A stretch of DNA of 64,000 nucleotides from Desulfosporosinus shakirovi (GTDB lineage: Bacteria > Bacillota > Desulfitobacteriia > Desulfitobacteriales > Desulfitobacteriaceae), in assembly GCF_020595055.1 (NCBI RefSeq), contig NZ_JAJDOO010000001.1, positions 248,001 to 312,000 of the forward strand. Direction: 5' to 3'. Each line of letters starts with the position of its first letter. Positions within the stretch are counted from its first letter, which is position 1. Shown in pieces: positions 28,188 through 36,332 of the stretch. The translations under genes were made by a program, and so were the position numbers. The notes under the pieces were generated by a model. That model did no database searches. It was given only the letters and a program-made list of their open reading frames with translations, and had not been told where the DNA came from.

Positions 28188-29447
28188 TTATCTATTAATA
28201 ATAGGTATCATTGAAGATGCATAAGGCAAAACGGCTACGGTGGGAGAAGAATAATCGGGCAATACCCTATCCAACGCTTCCTGTAGTGAAGATGCCACTT
28301 CGACCATCAATGTTTTAGCTAGTGTAGGGGGAATTTGGTCAGAAACAATTATTGTCCTTGCTTTCAGTAACGTTCTACTCCAAAGGTAAGCTTTATGAGG
28401 ACCAATGACAAATTCTTTAGAGGCAAATGATTCGAATACTTCATGAGGGTTTTCATATAACGACATTTCCTGTTCGAAACTTTCTTCCCCTGACCCTTCT
28501 ATACACTGAGCAACGAGAATAATAGTTCCACCTCCTTTAACAATCTGGGAGGCAGGCGTAAGTGCCTTCTGAGCTTGGTAAATATTAATATCTTTAGGAA
28601 ATCCCCCTGGCGAAGCAATCACAATATCAGCAGGATTCATAGGAACCCCGAAAACCCCTTTGGCATAATCTACCCCCAATCGATGAGCCTCTACAGGGTG
28701 CCCGGCGACTGCTTTGACTACCTGCTTTTTATCATTAAGAGCAACATTCACGATCATATCTACGCCCACAATTCTCCCAATGTCCTCTAAGTCCTGACGA
28801 GCCGGATTATCCTCTAAGCGACCTAATTCAGCCCCAGGACTAAATAACAATGCGTGATTTCCAGTGATAGTGGGACGCCCTCCTAAACCAATGACGGCTC
28901 CTTTGACTCCTGCTGTGAAGCCCATAAACTGGTGAGCATCAATCATTCCAGTAACGATTCGATAATCGGCCTGGGCAAAATTTTTATTAACATATACAGG
29001 AGTTCCCTGAGTGGAAGTCCCTAAATACTCTAACATTGCTATATTTTCGGCATCATGTGCGACAATGGTTTTAATTCGGCTTATTAGATTTACTCCTAAC
29101 ATAGACTTAATATCCTCAGGCGTCGCAGGGCGATGTAATCCTCCACCGACAATGACAATAATCTGATCTTCATTTATACCCAATTGATTCAACCAAGAGA
29201 CGACTTCTTCTAAGATCAATCGACTTGGTACTGGACGTGTAAGGTCACTTACTGCAATCGCAATTTTTTGGGCTTTGACCAATTTATCCCGCTGAATATC
29301 TCCGATCAAGTTCTTTATTGCTAAATGTATCTGTGCTGATGGGTCTAGCTCAGGTACAACCTGACGAAGTTTTCCATACATGCATTGTACCGATTCTGGT
29401 ACGTTGCAAGACTGTTTTTCTTGACCATAAGGAACCTTTATTTGCAT
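28188..29447 (-). CDS. LarA family nickel-pincer hydroxyacid racemase/epimerase; sulfolactate racemase candidate
   Basis: The 419-residue protein (ATG at 29447 behind GGAGGGAGA) carries residues matching those described for lactate racemase LarA: R71 in SDLTRPVPS, H105 in GGGLHRPAT, H172 in GMIDAHQFMGF, K182 in TAGVKGAV (the pincer-cofactor lysine) and H198 in TGNHALLF. These align at nearly the same numbers as R75, H108, H174, K184 and H200 of the Lactobacillus plantarum enzyme. It lies between suyB and tctC. 3-Sulfolactate is a 2-hydroxyacid, so interconversion of its enantiomers would fit. LarB, LarC and LarE for cofactor synthesis are not in the window. Confidence 0.82.
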   Translation of the reverse strand: MQIKVPYGQEKQSCNVPESVQCMYGKLRQVVPELDPSAQIHLAIKNLIGDIQRDKLVKAQKIAIAVSDLTRPVPSRLILEEVVSWLNQLGINEDQIIVIVGGGLHRPATPEDIKSMLGVNLISRIKTIVAHDAENIAMLEYLGTSTQGTPVYVNKNFAQADYRIVTGMIDAHQFMGFTAGVKGAVIGLGGRPTITGNHALLFSPGAELGRLEDNPARQDLEDIGRIVGVDMIVNVALNDKKQVVKAVAGHPVEAHRLGVDYAKGVFGVPMNPADIVIASPGGFPKDINIYQAQKALTPASQIVKGGGTIILVAQCIEGSGEESFEQEMSLYENPHEVFESFASKEFVIGPHKAYLWSRTLLKARTIIVSDQIPPTLAKTLMVEVASSLQEALDRVLPDYSSPTVAVLPYASSMIPIINR

Positions 29448-29658
29448 ATTTCTCCCTCCAAAAAAGGAAACTAAAAATTCTTCCAAAGAAAGTCTCTCCT
29501 GAAAAAATCAGCTCATATAGATGTAAGAGGACTTATCACTCCAAAGCATACTACCCTTTCCTGTCTCATCGCATTATTGAAAAAAGGGTTTAAGATTTAA
29601 TAATTACTAAAATTAAATCTTAAACCCCGGAACTAATCCAGTTTAGGAAAGGGATCAA

Positions 29659-30813
29659 TTACGCACTGGGATAGAGACGAGTGAGAACAAATTCTTTATG
29701 GTTCAAGGCTTCAGCATCCGTCAATCGACCACGAGCCGTTTTTATGACGCACTCCATCACTTTATCAGCTGCTTGTTCCATGTTTATTTCACGTGACAGT
29801 ACACCACTAATGTCCACATCGATATGCTCAGACATTGAAGTAGCAGTATTTGGATTTGCAGTCATCTTGACCACAGGCTCAAGGGGATTTCCAACGATAT
29901 TACCTTGTCCAGTGATAAAGATGTGTAAGGTTGCACCGGCAGCCATCATGGAGGTAACACACTCTGCAGCTGCTGAAGAAGTATCCATAAAATAGCGCCC
30001 TGGAGCGATTGGCTCTTCACATGGAGCAAGAACACCAACAATTGGTGACTTTCCTGCTTTTGTAATATTGCCCAACGCTTTTTCCTCAATCGTTGTTAAA
30101 CCACCTGCAATGTTACCTTGAGTCGGCTGAGTTCCCAAAAGGTCTGCACCTTTAGATTCGATAAGATCCATGTAGTCTTTATGGATCTTAAGATACTTCT
30201 CACTGAGTTCAGGAGTTGCAAAGTGTTTGGCAAGAATATGCTCAGCCCCGGTTGTTTCCGGAGTTTCACCAAAGATTACAGTGCCGCCCATTTCAACTAA
30301 GCGATCCCCGACAACTCCAGCCGTTGGGTTACTAGCCAAGCCAGTAGTCGTATCAGACTCACCGCATTTGAAGCTGACTACGAGATCTTTGATGTCACAT
30401 TCAACTTTTTCTAAGGAAGTAGCATATTGAACGAACTCTTGAGCTTTACGAGAAGCTCTTTCGATTGTTTTTAGATCGCCATATCCTTCGATACCGAAAT
30501 AAGCAACCGGTTTACCCGTCTCAGCAATTCCATCGGCAATTATTTTAGCCCAGTTCGGTTCAATCCCAATGATGACAACAGCGGCAACGTTCGGATTGCG
30601 TCCAGCACCAATCAAAGTTTTGAAGTGCAAGTCAAGGTCGGCACCGAATTGAAGACGTCCATAAGGATGAGGAAGGGCCAATGTTCCAGCAATATTGTGC
30701 GCGACCGCTTCGCAAGAAGAATTTGATAAATCATCTACAGGTAAAATAATTACATGGTTACGGATTCCGATTCTTCCATTTTCTCTACGATATCCTGAAA
30801 TCTTAGTTTCCAT
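29659..30813 (-). CDS. suyB: (2R)-sulfolactate sulfo-lyase, large (beta) subunit
   Basis: The 384-residue protein is of the UxaA/GarD C-terminal family. FGADLDLHFKTLIGAG, VVIIGIEPNWAK, VSFKCGESDTTTGLASNPT, GNIAGGLTTIEEKALGNI and the C-terminal RLTDAEALNHKEF follow SuyB closely, as I remember that family, more than altronate dehydratase. With SuyA it splits (R)-sulfolactate into pyruvate and sulfite in the cytoplasm, probably with iron. It overlaps suyA by 11 bases. Sulfite could serve as respiratory electron acceptor. A sugar-acid dehydratase is the alternative. Confidence 0.87.
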   Translation of the reverse strand: METKISGYRRENGRIGIRNHVIILPVDDLSNSSCEAVAHNIAGTLALPHPYGRLQFGADLDLHFKTLIGAGRNPNVAAVVIIGIEPNWAKIIADGIAETGKPVAYFGIEGYGDLKTIERASRKAQEFVQYATSLEKVECDIKDLVVSFKCGESDTTTGLASNPTAGVVGDRLVEMGGTVIFGETPETTGAEHILAKHFATPELSEKYLKIHKDYMDLIESKGADLLGTQPTQGNIAGGLTTIEEKALGNITKAGKSPIVGVLAPCEEPIAPGRYFMDTSSAAAECVTSMMAAGATLHIFITGQGNIVGNPLEPVVKMTANPNTATSMSEHIDVDISGVLSREINMEQAADKVMECVIKTARGRLTDAEALNHKEFVLTRLYPSA

Positions 30814-31099
30814 AATCCCACCTCGCAGTTCTTAAGTTATGTGTGTGGACCCAATCCCCGATTTTAGCATCGGCAGTTGCGATTCCAATGTTCTCTCCAT
30901 ATTTAATGACAGCTTCACCATTCTTGATCGCTTGGAGAGCGATTTTGTGACCGAGCGGAATATCGTGATTTGATTTTACCTGATATTCTTTTCCGCTATG
31001 AATTTCCACCCCTAGTACTTTTTCGCCAGCTTGAATGTTCTTGACAGCAACACCTACATAGTCGCCATCTTCGTGAACCAGAAATTTGTGGCTGCTCAT
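30803..31099 (-). CDS. suyA: (2R)-sulfolactate sulfo-lyase, small (alpha) subunit
   Basis: The 98-residue SAF-domain protein starts MSSHKFLVHEDGDYVGVAV and contains SNHDIPLGHKIALQAI and HTHNLRTARW, as in SuyA. It starts at 31099 behind AAGGAGGGG; the open frame extends 24 residues further without a ribosome site. It is the first gene of the suyA-suyB-larA-tctCAB run and follows a promoter with a palindromic operator. Confidence 0.87.
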   Translation of the reverse strand: MSSHKFLVHEDGDYVGVAVKNIQAGEKVLGVEIHSGKEYQVKSNHDIPLGHKIALQAIKNGEAVIKYGENIGIATADAKIGDWVHTHNLRTARWDYGN

Positions 31100-31206
31100 G
31101 ATAGCCCCTCCTTGTTTAAGATTTTTGCTTGCTTGGTAAACATGTTTCTTGCTACCTCCACTTACTTTCAATCACGCATCGGTTTCATAAAGAACGCAAC
31201 GGATGG

Positions 31207-31234
31207 CATGTGGTATGTGGTATGTGGTATGTGG
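31207..31234. repeat. Four tandem TATGTGG heptamers before suyA
   Basis: CATGTGG followed by three TATGTGG units, the last of which runs into the operator palindrome. Each unit repeats the left half of the operator (ATGTGGTAT). It lies in the predicted 5' untranslated region of suyA. Confidence 0.85.
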
Positions 31235-31282
31235 TATTACCACTTCTTTTGATAATATAAACCCTTTTGCTTTCTTTGTCAA
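31231..31282 (-). promoter_or_regulatory. suyA promoter with overlapping palindromic operator
   Basis: Minus strand: TTGACA (31282-31277), 17 bases, TATATT (31259-31254), then the perfect palindrome GTGGTA-T-TACCAC (31231-31243), covering about +4 to +16. This placement suits repression by the FadR-type regulator encoded upstream at 31528. The form TGGTNNNACCA is typical of FadR-subfamily operators. Confidence 0.72.
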
Positions 31283-31527
31283 GAGGGTTTTTTCACAAAT
31301 TCAATATCCTATAAGACTTTTTGAGCCTAACCTCAGTCCTTTGAGGTTTAAACTTCTTTATATTGATCAAGAGTTTACAAATAAACTTACCACCCCCTCA
31401 GCTATAAAACTATAGTCCAAAAGTTTATAAATCTTTTAAAACACCTAGACTTACACGAGGTCAAAAGCCTTACTAGGTATAACAATGGAAAAAAATGTTG
31501 CCAAACTTGGCTATTATATTAACAAAG

Positions 31528-32232
31528 TTAAGAAACCTGGGCTACAGATTGAATGGCTTTTCTAACATTCGCTAAATGAATGAGCATTCTTTGTTGCGCC
31601 AATTTAGGATCTCTTTGTTTCATTGCTTCGACAATGGTTTCATGATCCAGCACGGATAAACGTTGCTGCCCCGGAACCATTAGGACTCTAGCCCTATTTT
31701 CCCCAAGTAAATCTAACAGGTTAATCATCAGTCTCATCAGAACCCGATTACCTGCTGCCTCCACAATCTTCAGGTGAAATTCCGCATCAAGTAAAGCAAA
31801 CTTCGACTCTTCGACATCTCCTAATTCTTTTCCTTTCCGAACAATATGCTCGAGTTGCTTAAGATCCTGCTCATTTGCTTTCTGAGTACACCAAATCACA
31901 GCTTGGCTTTCTAAAACCTCCCGGACCTGAAATAGCTCTTCGATGGTCCCCCGTGAGATCTGAAGTAGGGACGCTAATCGAGAGATATCTTCTGTTCCAT
32001 CCACTTCGTTAATATAAGCCCCCATACCATGCCGGATTGTAACTATGCCTAACCCAACTAACGTTTTCAGAGCATCCCGAATCACTGTCCGGCTCACAGA
32101 AAACATGGTGCTCATTTCGCGTTCGGGAGGTAACTTATCACCCGGCTTAAGCTCGCCGTTGTTAATTGTTTGCATAATCTGATTTATAATGTCTTCGGAT
32201 AGGTTACCGTATAGTTTAACAGGTTCAAACAT
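31528..32232 (-). CDS. FadR-type GntR regulator, copy 2
   Basis: The 234-residue protein has a winged helix (LPPEREMSTMFSVSRTVIRD) and an FCD domain (DAEFHLKIVEAAGNRVLMRL). It is nearly identical to the product of 21928-22650 through the middle and diverges at the last ~20 residues. The start is ATG behind GGTGG, with the same optional upstream GTG. It stands upstream of suyA, about 240 bases from the operator. It probably represses suyAB and, with its twin, the dehydrogenase gene. Confidence 0.88.
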   Translation of the reverse strand: MFEPVKLYGNLSEDIINQIMQTINNGELKPGDKLPPEREMSTMFSVSRTVIRDALKTLVGLGIVTIRHGMGAYINEVDGTEDISRLASLLQISRGTIEELFQVREVLESQAVIWCTQKANEQDLKQLEHIVRKGKELGDVEESKFALLDAEFHLKIVEAAGNRVLMRLMINLLDLLGENRARVLMVPGQQRLSVLDHETIVEAMKQRDPKLAQQRMLIHLANVRKAIQSVAQVS

Positions 32233-32414
32233 AATGCCCACCGACCTTAATTTTTTTACTTTGGTATTATATCATAAAAAGTTTAAGCATAATTTTTAAT
32301 CAAAAGATCACTCTTTTGTGTTTATAACTTTTTTAATCGTCATAGCATAATATCAAGACATGAGGCTCAGCTATTTTCATAAAGGCTAATGGGTAATATT
32401 TTATGTCGCTGACT

Positions 32415-32450
32415 CAAAGGACCGTAACAAAACTTTGCTACGGTCCTTTG
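32415..32450. terminator. Bidirectional terminator between glyS and the regulator gene
   Basis: CAAAGGACCGTA pairs exactly with TACGGTCCTTTG around a 12-base loop. It lies 134 bases past the glyS stop and 183 bases upstream of the regulator start, and it marks the right border of the sulfolactate island. Confidence 0.75.
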
Positions 32451-32583
32451 CTAAAAGGCTAGTTTTTGACAATATCAGTTAATTATTGTTCTTCAAACCA
32501 TATTATTCCAACATTTAACTAATTATAACCCTCAGTACTTCTCTACTAAGTCTTAAAGGTCACTTTACTTCTTAACTAATTCC

Positions 32584-34662
32584 TTAATAAGCCAAGACGC
32601 TTAACTCACCTAAGCATCCTAACATGCCTACACATTGACTGAGCAAAGCTAAACGTGCCCTTTTCAAGTTCTCATCTTCCACCATAATCATGACCGCTTG
32701 GAAAAGAGCTTCGATTTGCGGGATCAGTTCCCAAGCAAGATCATAGGCCTCTTCATAATTTCCCAAGCCAATCATCTGATCAAAACTCTGTCTGCGAGAG
32801 GATATTGCGTCAGCTAAAGCTATTTCCGTCCCATCGACCAAGCGGGATGGATCTAACTCTAAAGTCGGTTCTTTTTTGGTAAGGTTAAAGCAACGAGTAT
32901 AGGTTTGGGCATAAAGGACAAAAGCTTCTTCCACCCGTTTTTCAGAAAGCACCCGAGCTCTTTTAACCACACGATTAATCTCATCACTGCCAAGCACCAA
33001 AACCGCATCCACAGTATCATAGCGCAGACCTTGTTCCTGAAGCACGAAACGCACCCTTTGTTGGAAGAAATCCAGTAACAAAGGCAAGATGTCTCCAATG
33101 GGCAAAGGAACCGTTCCTTGCTTCTCAAGAAGGCTGTAGGACTCCCGAATAAGCTCGTTTAAGGAAAGATCCCACCCTGACTCTAACAGGATTGCCACAA
33201 TCCCCTGCGCTTGCCTTCTGAGAGCATAAGGATCTTGAGACCCTGTAGGTTGAATCCCAATGCTGAATGCCCCAACAATCGCATCTAGTTTATCTGCAAT
33301 GCTGACCACACGCCCTGAATCAGAGGCCGGCGTCACATCTCCTGCGAAACGAGGTTGATAGTGTTCAAGTATTCCTTGACAGACCTCAGGCTTCTCTCCA
33401 CTGGCTTTGGCGTAGTCCGCACCCATGATTCCTTGCAGTTCGGGGAAATCACTGACCATCAAGGTTACTAGATCCGCTTTAGCTAAATAAGCAGTTCGAT
33501 CGATCTCTTCTTGCTTAGCTACTCCGAACCCCTGACACTCTGCCATGAATAGAGATAAACCGCGTAAGCGTTCAACCCGTTGTTCAACCGTGCCCAATTT
33601 CTCGTGATACACAATTTTCCCTAACTTAGGCACTAATTCTGCCAGTGAAACTTTTTGATCTTCCCTATAATAGAAGGCCGCATCTTCCAGGCGAGCTTTC
33701 AACACTTTTTCATTTCCGGCTTTAACCATATCTAAAGCGAAATCATTTCCATTTCGCACCGTAATAAAATAGGGCAGAAGTTTTCCGTCCCGAGATCGGA
33801 CCGGGAAATACCGTTGATGCTCTCGCATAGGAGTTGTAATCACAGCCTCAGGTAAATGCATGTATTGAGAAGCCACTCCGCCTAATAAAGCCGTTGGATA
33901 CTCCACAAGGTGAATCACCTCACCCAGAAGTTCTTCATCTGCAGGTACATCGCCACCGACCTTCTCAGCAAGAATTTTCAATTGAGCTAAGATAGCTGTC
34001 TTTCTGTCCTCCGGATCGATGATCACATAAGCCTGACGTAAAGCTTCGCGATAATCCGAGGGTTGGCCAATCACTACCCCCTCAGTCGCTAAAGTACGAT
34101 GCCCGCGGGAGGAGCGTCCAGACTCAAGACCTACGAACTCGAAGGGAACGACGTCTGAACCATAAAGTGCAACAATCCAACGAATAGGCCGAGCAAAACG
34201 AAAATCGAGTTCACCCCAACGCATTGGCTTTGGAAAATGCAAAGAGTTAATCGTATCAATAGCAAGCTGAGGTAAGAGTTCTTTAGTCTTAAGCCCAACT
34301 TCTGATTTTCGAGCAAATACATAGGGCACCCCATTAACCTCTTGAACAAAAAGATTTTCTACCGACACGCCTTGCCCTCTGGCAAAGCCCTGGGCAGCCT
34401 TCGTGGGTGCTCCACCGGCATCATAGGCGGCTTTGACAGCCGGCCCCTTGACCTCCATGGATAAATCTTCTTGAGTTTCCGCAAGTTCCATTACCAAAAG
34501 AGCCAGACGACGAGGGGTGGCAAAAACCTTAATTTCCTTATATGTTAAGCGGAGCTCTGCTAAGCGTTTGCGTGCCTGTTCTTCCAACTGGGTCATGGCC
34601 CCTGGAGAAAATTTAGCTGGGATTTCTTCCGTTCCAATTTCAAGCAAAAAATCGTTCGCCAT
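32584..34662 (-). CDS. glyS: Glycyl-tRNA synthetase beta subunit
   Basis: The 692-residue protein opens LLEIGTEEIPAKFSPGAMTQ, the standard GlyS start, and has the C-terminal anticodon-binding region. It forms the alpha2-beta2 enzyme with GlyQ. The ATG at 34662 lies one base after the glyQ stop and has GGAGGTGGAG before it, inside the glyQ coding end. The longer frame upstream belongs to the glyQ tail read in another phase. Confidence 0.97.
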   Translation of the reverse strand: MANDFLLEIGTEEIPAKFSPGAMTQLEEQARKRLAELRLTYKEIKVFATPRRLALLVMELAETQEDLSMEVKGPAVKAAYDAGGAPTKAAQGFARGQGVSVENLFVQEVNGVPYVFARKSEVGLKTKELLPQLAIDTINSLHFPKPMRWGELDFRFARPIRWIVALYGSDVVPFEFVGLESGRSSRGHRTLATEGVVIGQPSDYREALRQAYVIIDPEDRKTAILAQLKILAEKVGGDVPADEELLGEVIHLVEYPTALLGGVASQYMHLPEAVITTPMREHQRYFPVRSRDGKLLPYFITVRNGNDFALDMVKAGNEKVLKARLEDAAFYYREDQKVSLAELVPKLGKIVYHEKLGTVEQRVERLRGLSLFMAECQGFGVAKQEEIDRTAYLAKADLVTLMVSDFPELQGIMGADYAKASGEKPEVCQGILEHYQPRFAGDVTPASDSGRVVSIADKLDAIVGAFSIGIQPTGSQDPYALRRQAQGIVAILLESGWDLSLNELIRESYSLLEKQGTVPLPIGDILPLLLDFFQQRVRFVLQEQGLRYDTVDAVLVLGSDEINRVVKRARVLSEKRVEEAFVLYAQTYTRCFNLTKKEPTLELDPSRLVDGTEIALADAISSRRQSFDQMIGLGNYEEAYDLAWELIPQIEALFQAVMIMVEDENLKRARLALLSQCVGMLGCLGELSVLAY

Positions 34663-34663
34663 C

Positions 34664-35641
34664 TTACTCCACCTCCAAATCGTTGTTCGAGGTTCGTTGT
34701 TCGAGGTTCGAGTGCATTTGTTCTTGCGGGTTAAGCAAAGCTTCATGTGTGTTTTGATGCTCCCTTACCCTATCCCTATTAAGTAAGGGGAACCCCAATT
34801 TCTCTCGCTGCTCTACATATGCTTGAGCGCAAAGACGAGCCAACCCACGCACCCGCGTAATGTAACTTGTGCGTTCCGTGACACTGATTGCCCCCCGAGC
34901 ATCCAGCAGGTTAAACGTATGCGAGCATTTCAGCACGTAATCATAGGCTGGAAGCACTAAACCCTTCTCAACAACCCGTTTGGCCTCACGCTCATACATA
35001 TCAAACCAAGTTTGCAATGCTTCAATATCCGCCACTTCAAAATTATAATGTGAGTAATCTATTTCATTCTGAAGATAAATATCCCCGTAGGTAATATCTC
35101 CAACCCATTCAATATCATAAACATTATCTTTGTTTTGGATATAAGTGGTCAGGCGCTCCAATCCGTAAGTGATTTCAGCACAAACCGGTTTGCAGTCAAT
35201 CCCTCCGCACTGTTGGAAATACGTAAACTGAGTCACTTCCATTCCATCCAGCCAGACTTCCCAGCCTAACCCCCAGGCCCCCAAAGTTGGTGACTCCCAA
35301 TTATCTTCTACAAACCGAATATCATGCTCACGAGGATTAATTCCCAGCCGCTCCAGACTCTGCAAATATAGCTCCTGAACATTGTCAGGAGAGGGCTTAA
35401 GAATGACTTGGTATTGAAAATAGTGCTGTAACCGATTAGGGTTCTCTCCATAACGACCATCCGTAGGTCTGCGAGACGGCTCAACATAAGCTACATTCCA
35501 GGGCTCGGGTCCCAGAGCCCTTAAAAAAGTTGCCGGGTTCATAGTACCCGCCCCTTTTTCAACATCATATGGCTGCGCAATAATGCACCCTTGTTCTCCC
35601 CAAAACTGGTTAAGGGTTAAGATAATATCTTGGAACTTCAT
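34664..35641 (-). CDS. glyQ: Glycyl-tRNA synthetase alpha subunit with extended C-terminus
   Basis: The 325-residue class II catalytic subunit starts [20 protein letters not shown] and contains [20 protein letters not shown] and [20 protein letters not shown]. The normal family end is near EKLGFPLL; here about 35 extra residues follow ([10 protein letters not shown] ... [14 protein letters not shown]), partly encoded by two direct copies of a 14-base repeat. The tail is probably unstructured and tolerated. GAGGAGG precedes the ATG, and a T-box leader lies upstream. Confidence 0.96.
   Translation of the reverse strand: MKFQDIILTLNQFWGEQGCIIAQPYDVEKGAGTMNPATFLRALGPEPWNVAYVEPSRRPTDGRYGENPNRLQHYFQYQVILKPSPDNVQELYLQSLERLGINPREHDIRFVEDNWESPTLGAWGLGWEVWLDGMEVTQFTYFQQCGGIDCKPVCAEITYGLERLTTYIQNKDNVYDIEWVGDITYGDIYLQNEIDYSHYNFEVADIEALQTWFDMYEREAKRVVEKGLVLPAYDYVLKCSHTFNLLDARGAISVTERTSYITRVRGLARLCAQAYVEQREKLGFPLLNRDRVREHQNTHEALLNPQEQMHSNLEQRTSNNDLEVE
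34681..34708. repeat. 14-base direct repeat inside the glyQ tail
   Basis: CGTTGTTCGAGGTT occurs twice without a gap (34681-34694 and 34695-34708), followed by a partial third (CGAG). Because 14 is not a multiple of three, a change of copy number would shift the frame of the last residues of GlyQ. Confidence 0.85.
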
Positions 35642-35804
35642 AGATACGCCTCCTCATAGAATCGAATTAGTCTAATTCACTGGATTAATCTGCTGGCATG
35701 CAAGTTGATGCAAGTGTGCAAGTCTGAGAGGGTTCCTCAAATTGTATCTGCACTTGACTTGTATCAACGTGTGAACGTGCAATGGCCCCTTACTTTAAAA
35801 GACC

Positions 35805-36005
35805 CAAAAAAACCCTCACCCCCGTAGCATTTTAAGCTACAGGGACGAGAGCTTGTTCCCGCGGTTCCACCCTGTTTGACCCCTCATCAAGGTCCCCTTC
35901 GTTCTATGTGCTCAGAGTTGCCCCATCCACGTCCTCTCATTCGGCTTCCACCCACCCGAACTCGCTAAAGAAAGGCTCCATGAACTTCTTTCCCATCATC
36001 GCTAT
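35805..36005 (-). promoter_or_regulatory. T-box leader of glyQS (glycine)
   Basis: The T-box motif AGGGTGGAACCGCGG (35859-35873) is followed by a terminator CCCTGTAGC/GCTACGGGG and a run of seven T. The probable specifier is GGC followed by A (35920-35922), consistent with glycine. Stem I features such as GGTGGAAGCC are recognisable to about 36000. Bases 35643-35800 hold short direct repeats of GCAAGT type and no gene. Confidence 0.88.
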
Positions 36006-36205
36006 TTAAAAGGTATTAATTTTAATTATTATATGCTGAAGAAGAAATTGTGTCAAATCTGGCCTCCCTACCCAGCCGTGAGGTATAAAAATAGAATGTT
36101 AAATGACCTAATTAGCTCATTTGAAGCATACAAGATGATAAATTGAGGTATATTAGAAAAATCTGGTGTATACCCCTATCTTGGTAGATACCCTTTCTTT
36201 ATAGG

Positions 36206-36234
36206 TTGCATGGTATGGCGATAGGTGGTAAAAT
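36206..36234 (+). promoter_or_regulatory. Sigma-A-type promoter of the opuC operon
   Basis: TTGCAT, 17 bases, TAAAAT, about 100 bases upstream of the opuCA start. No operator is obvious. Confidence 0.55.
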
Positions 36235-36332
36235 TTATTTACAGGCAACTTAATGCTGTAAAACAAGTTGTAAGGTACATCTGTATTTAAATCTATAGTT
36301 AAGAGAATTCTAACCTAGGAGGAGGTGTTGAA

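Noticed and set aside
31207-31234. Possible CRISPR array
   Set aside because: Units are seven bases without spacers; it is a simple tandem repeat. No CRISPR array or cas gene is seen in the window.
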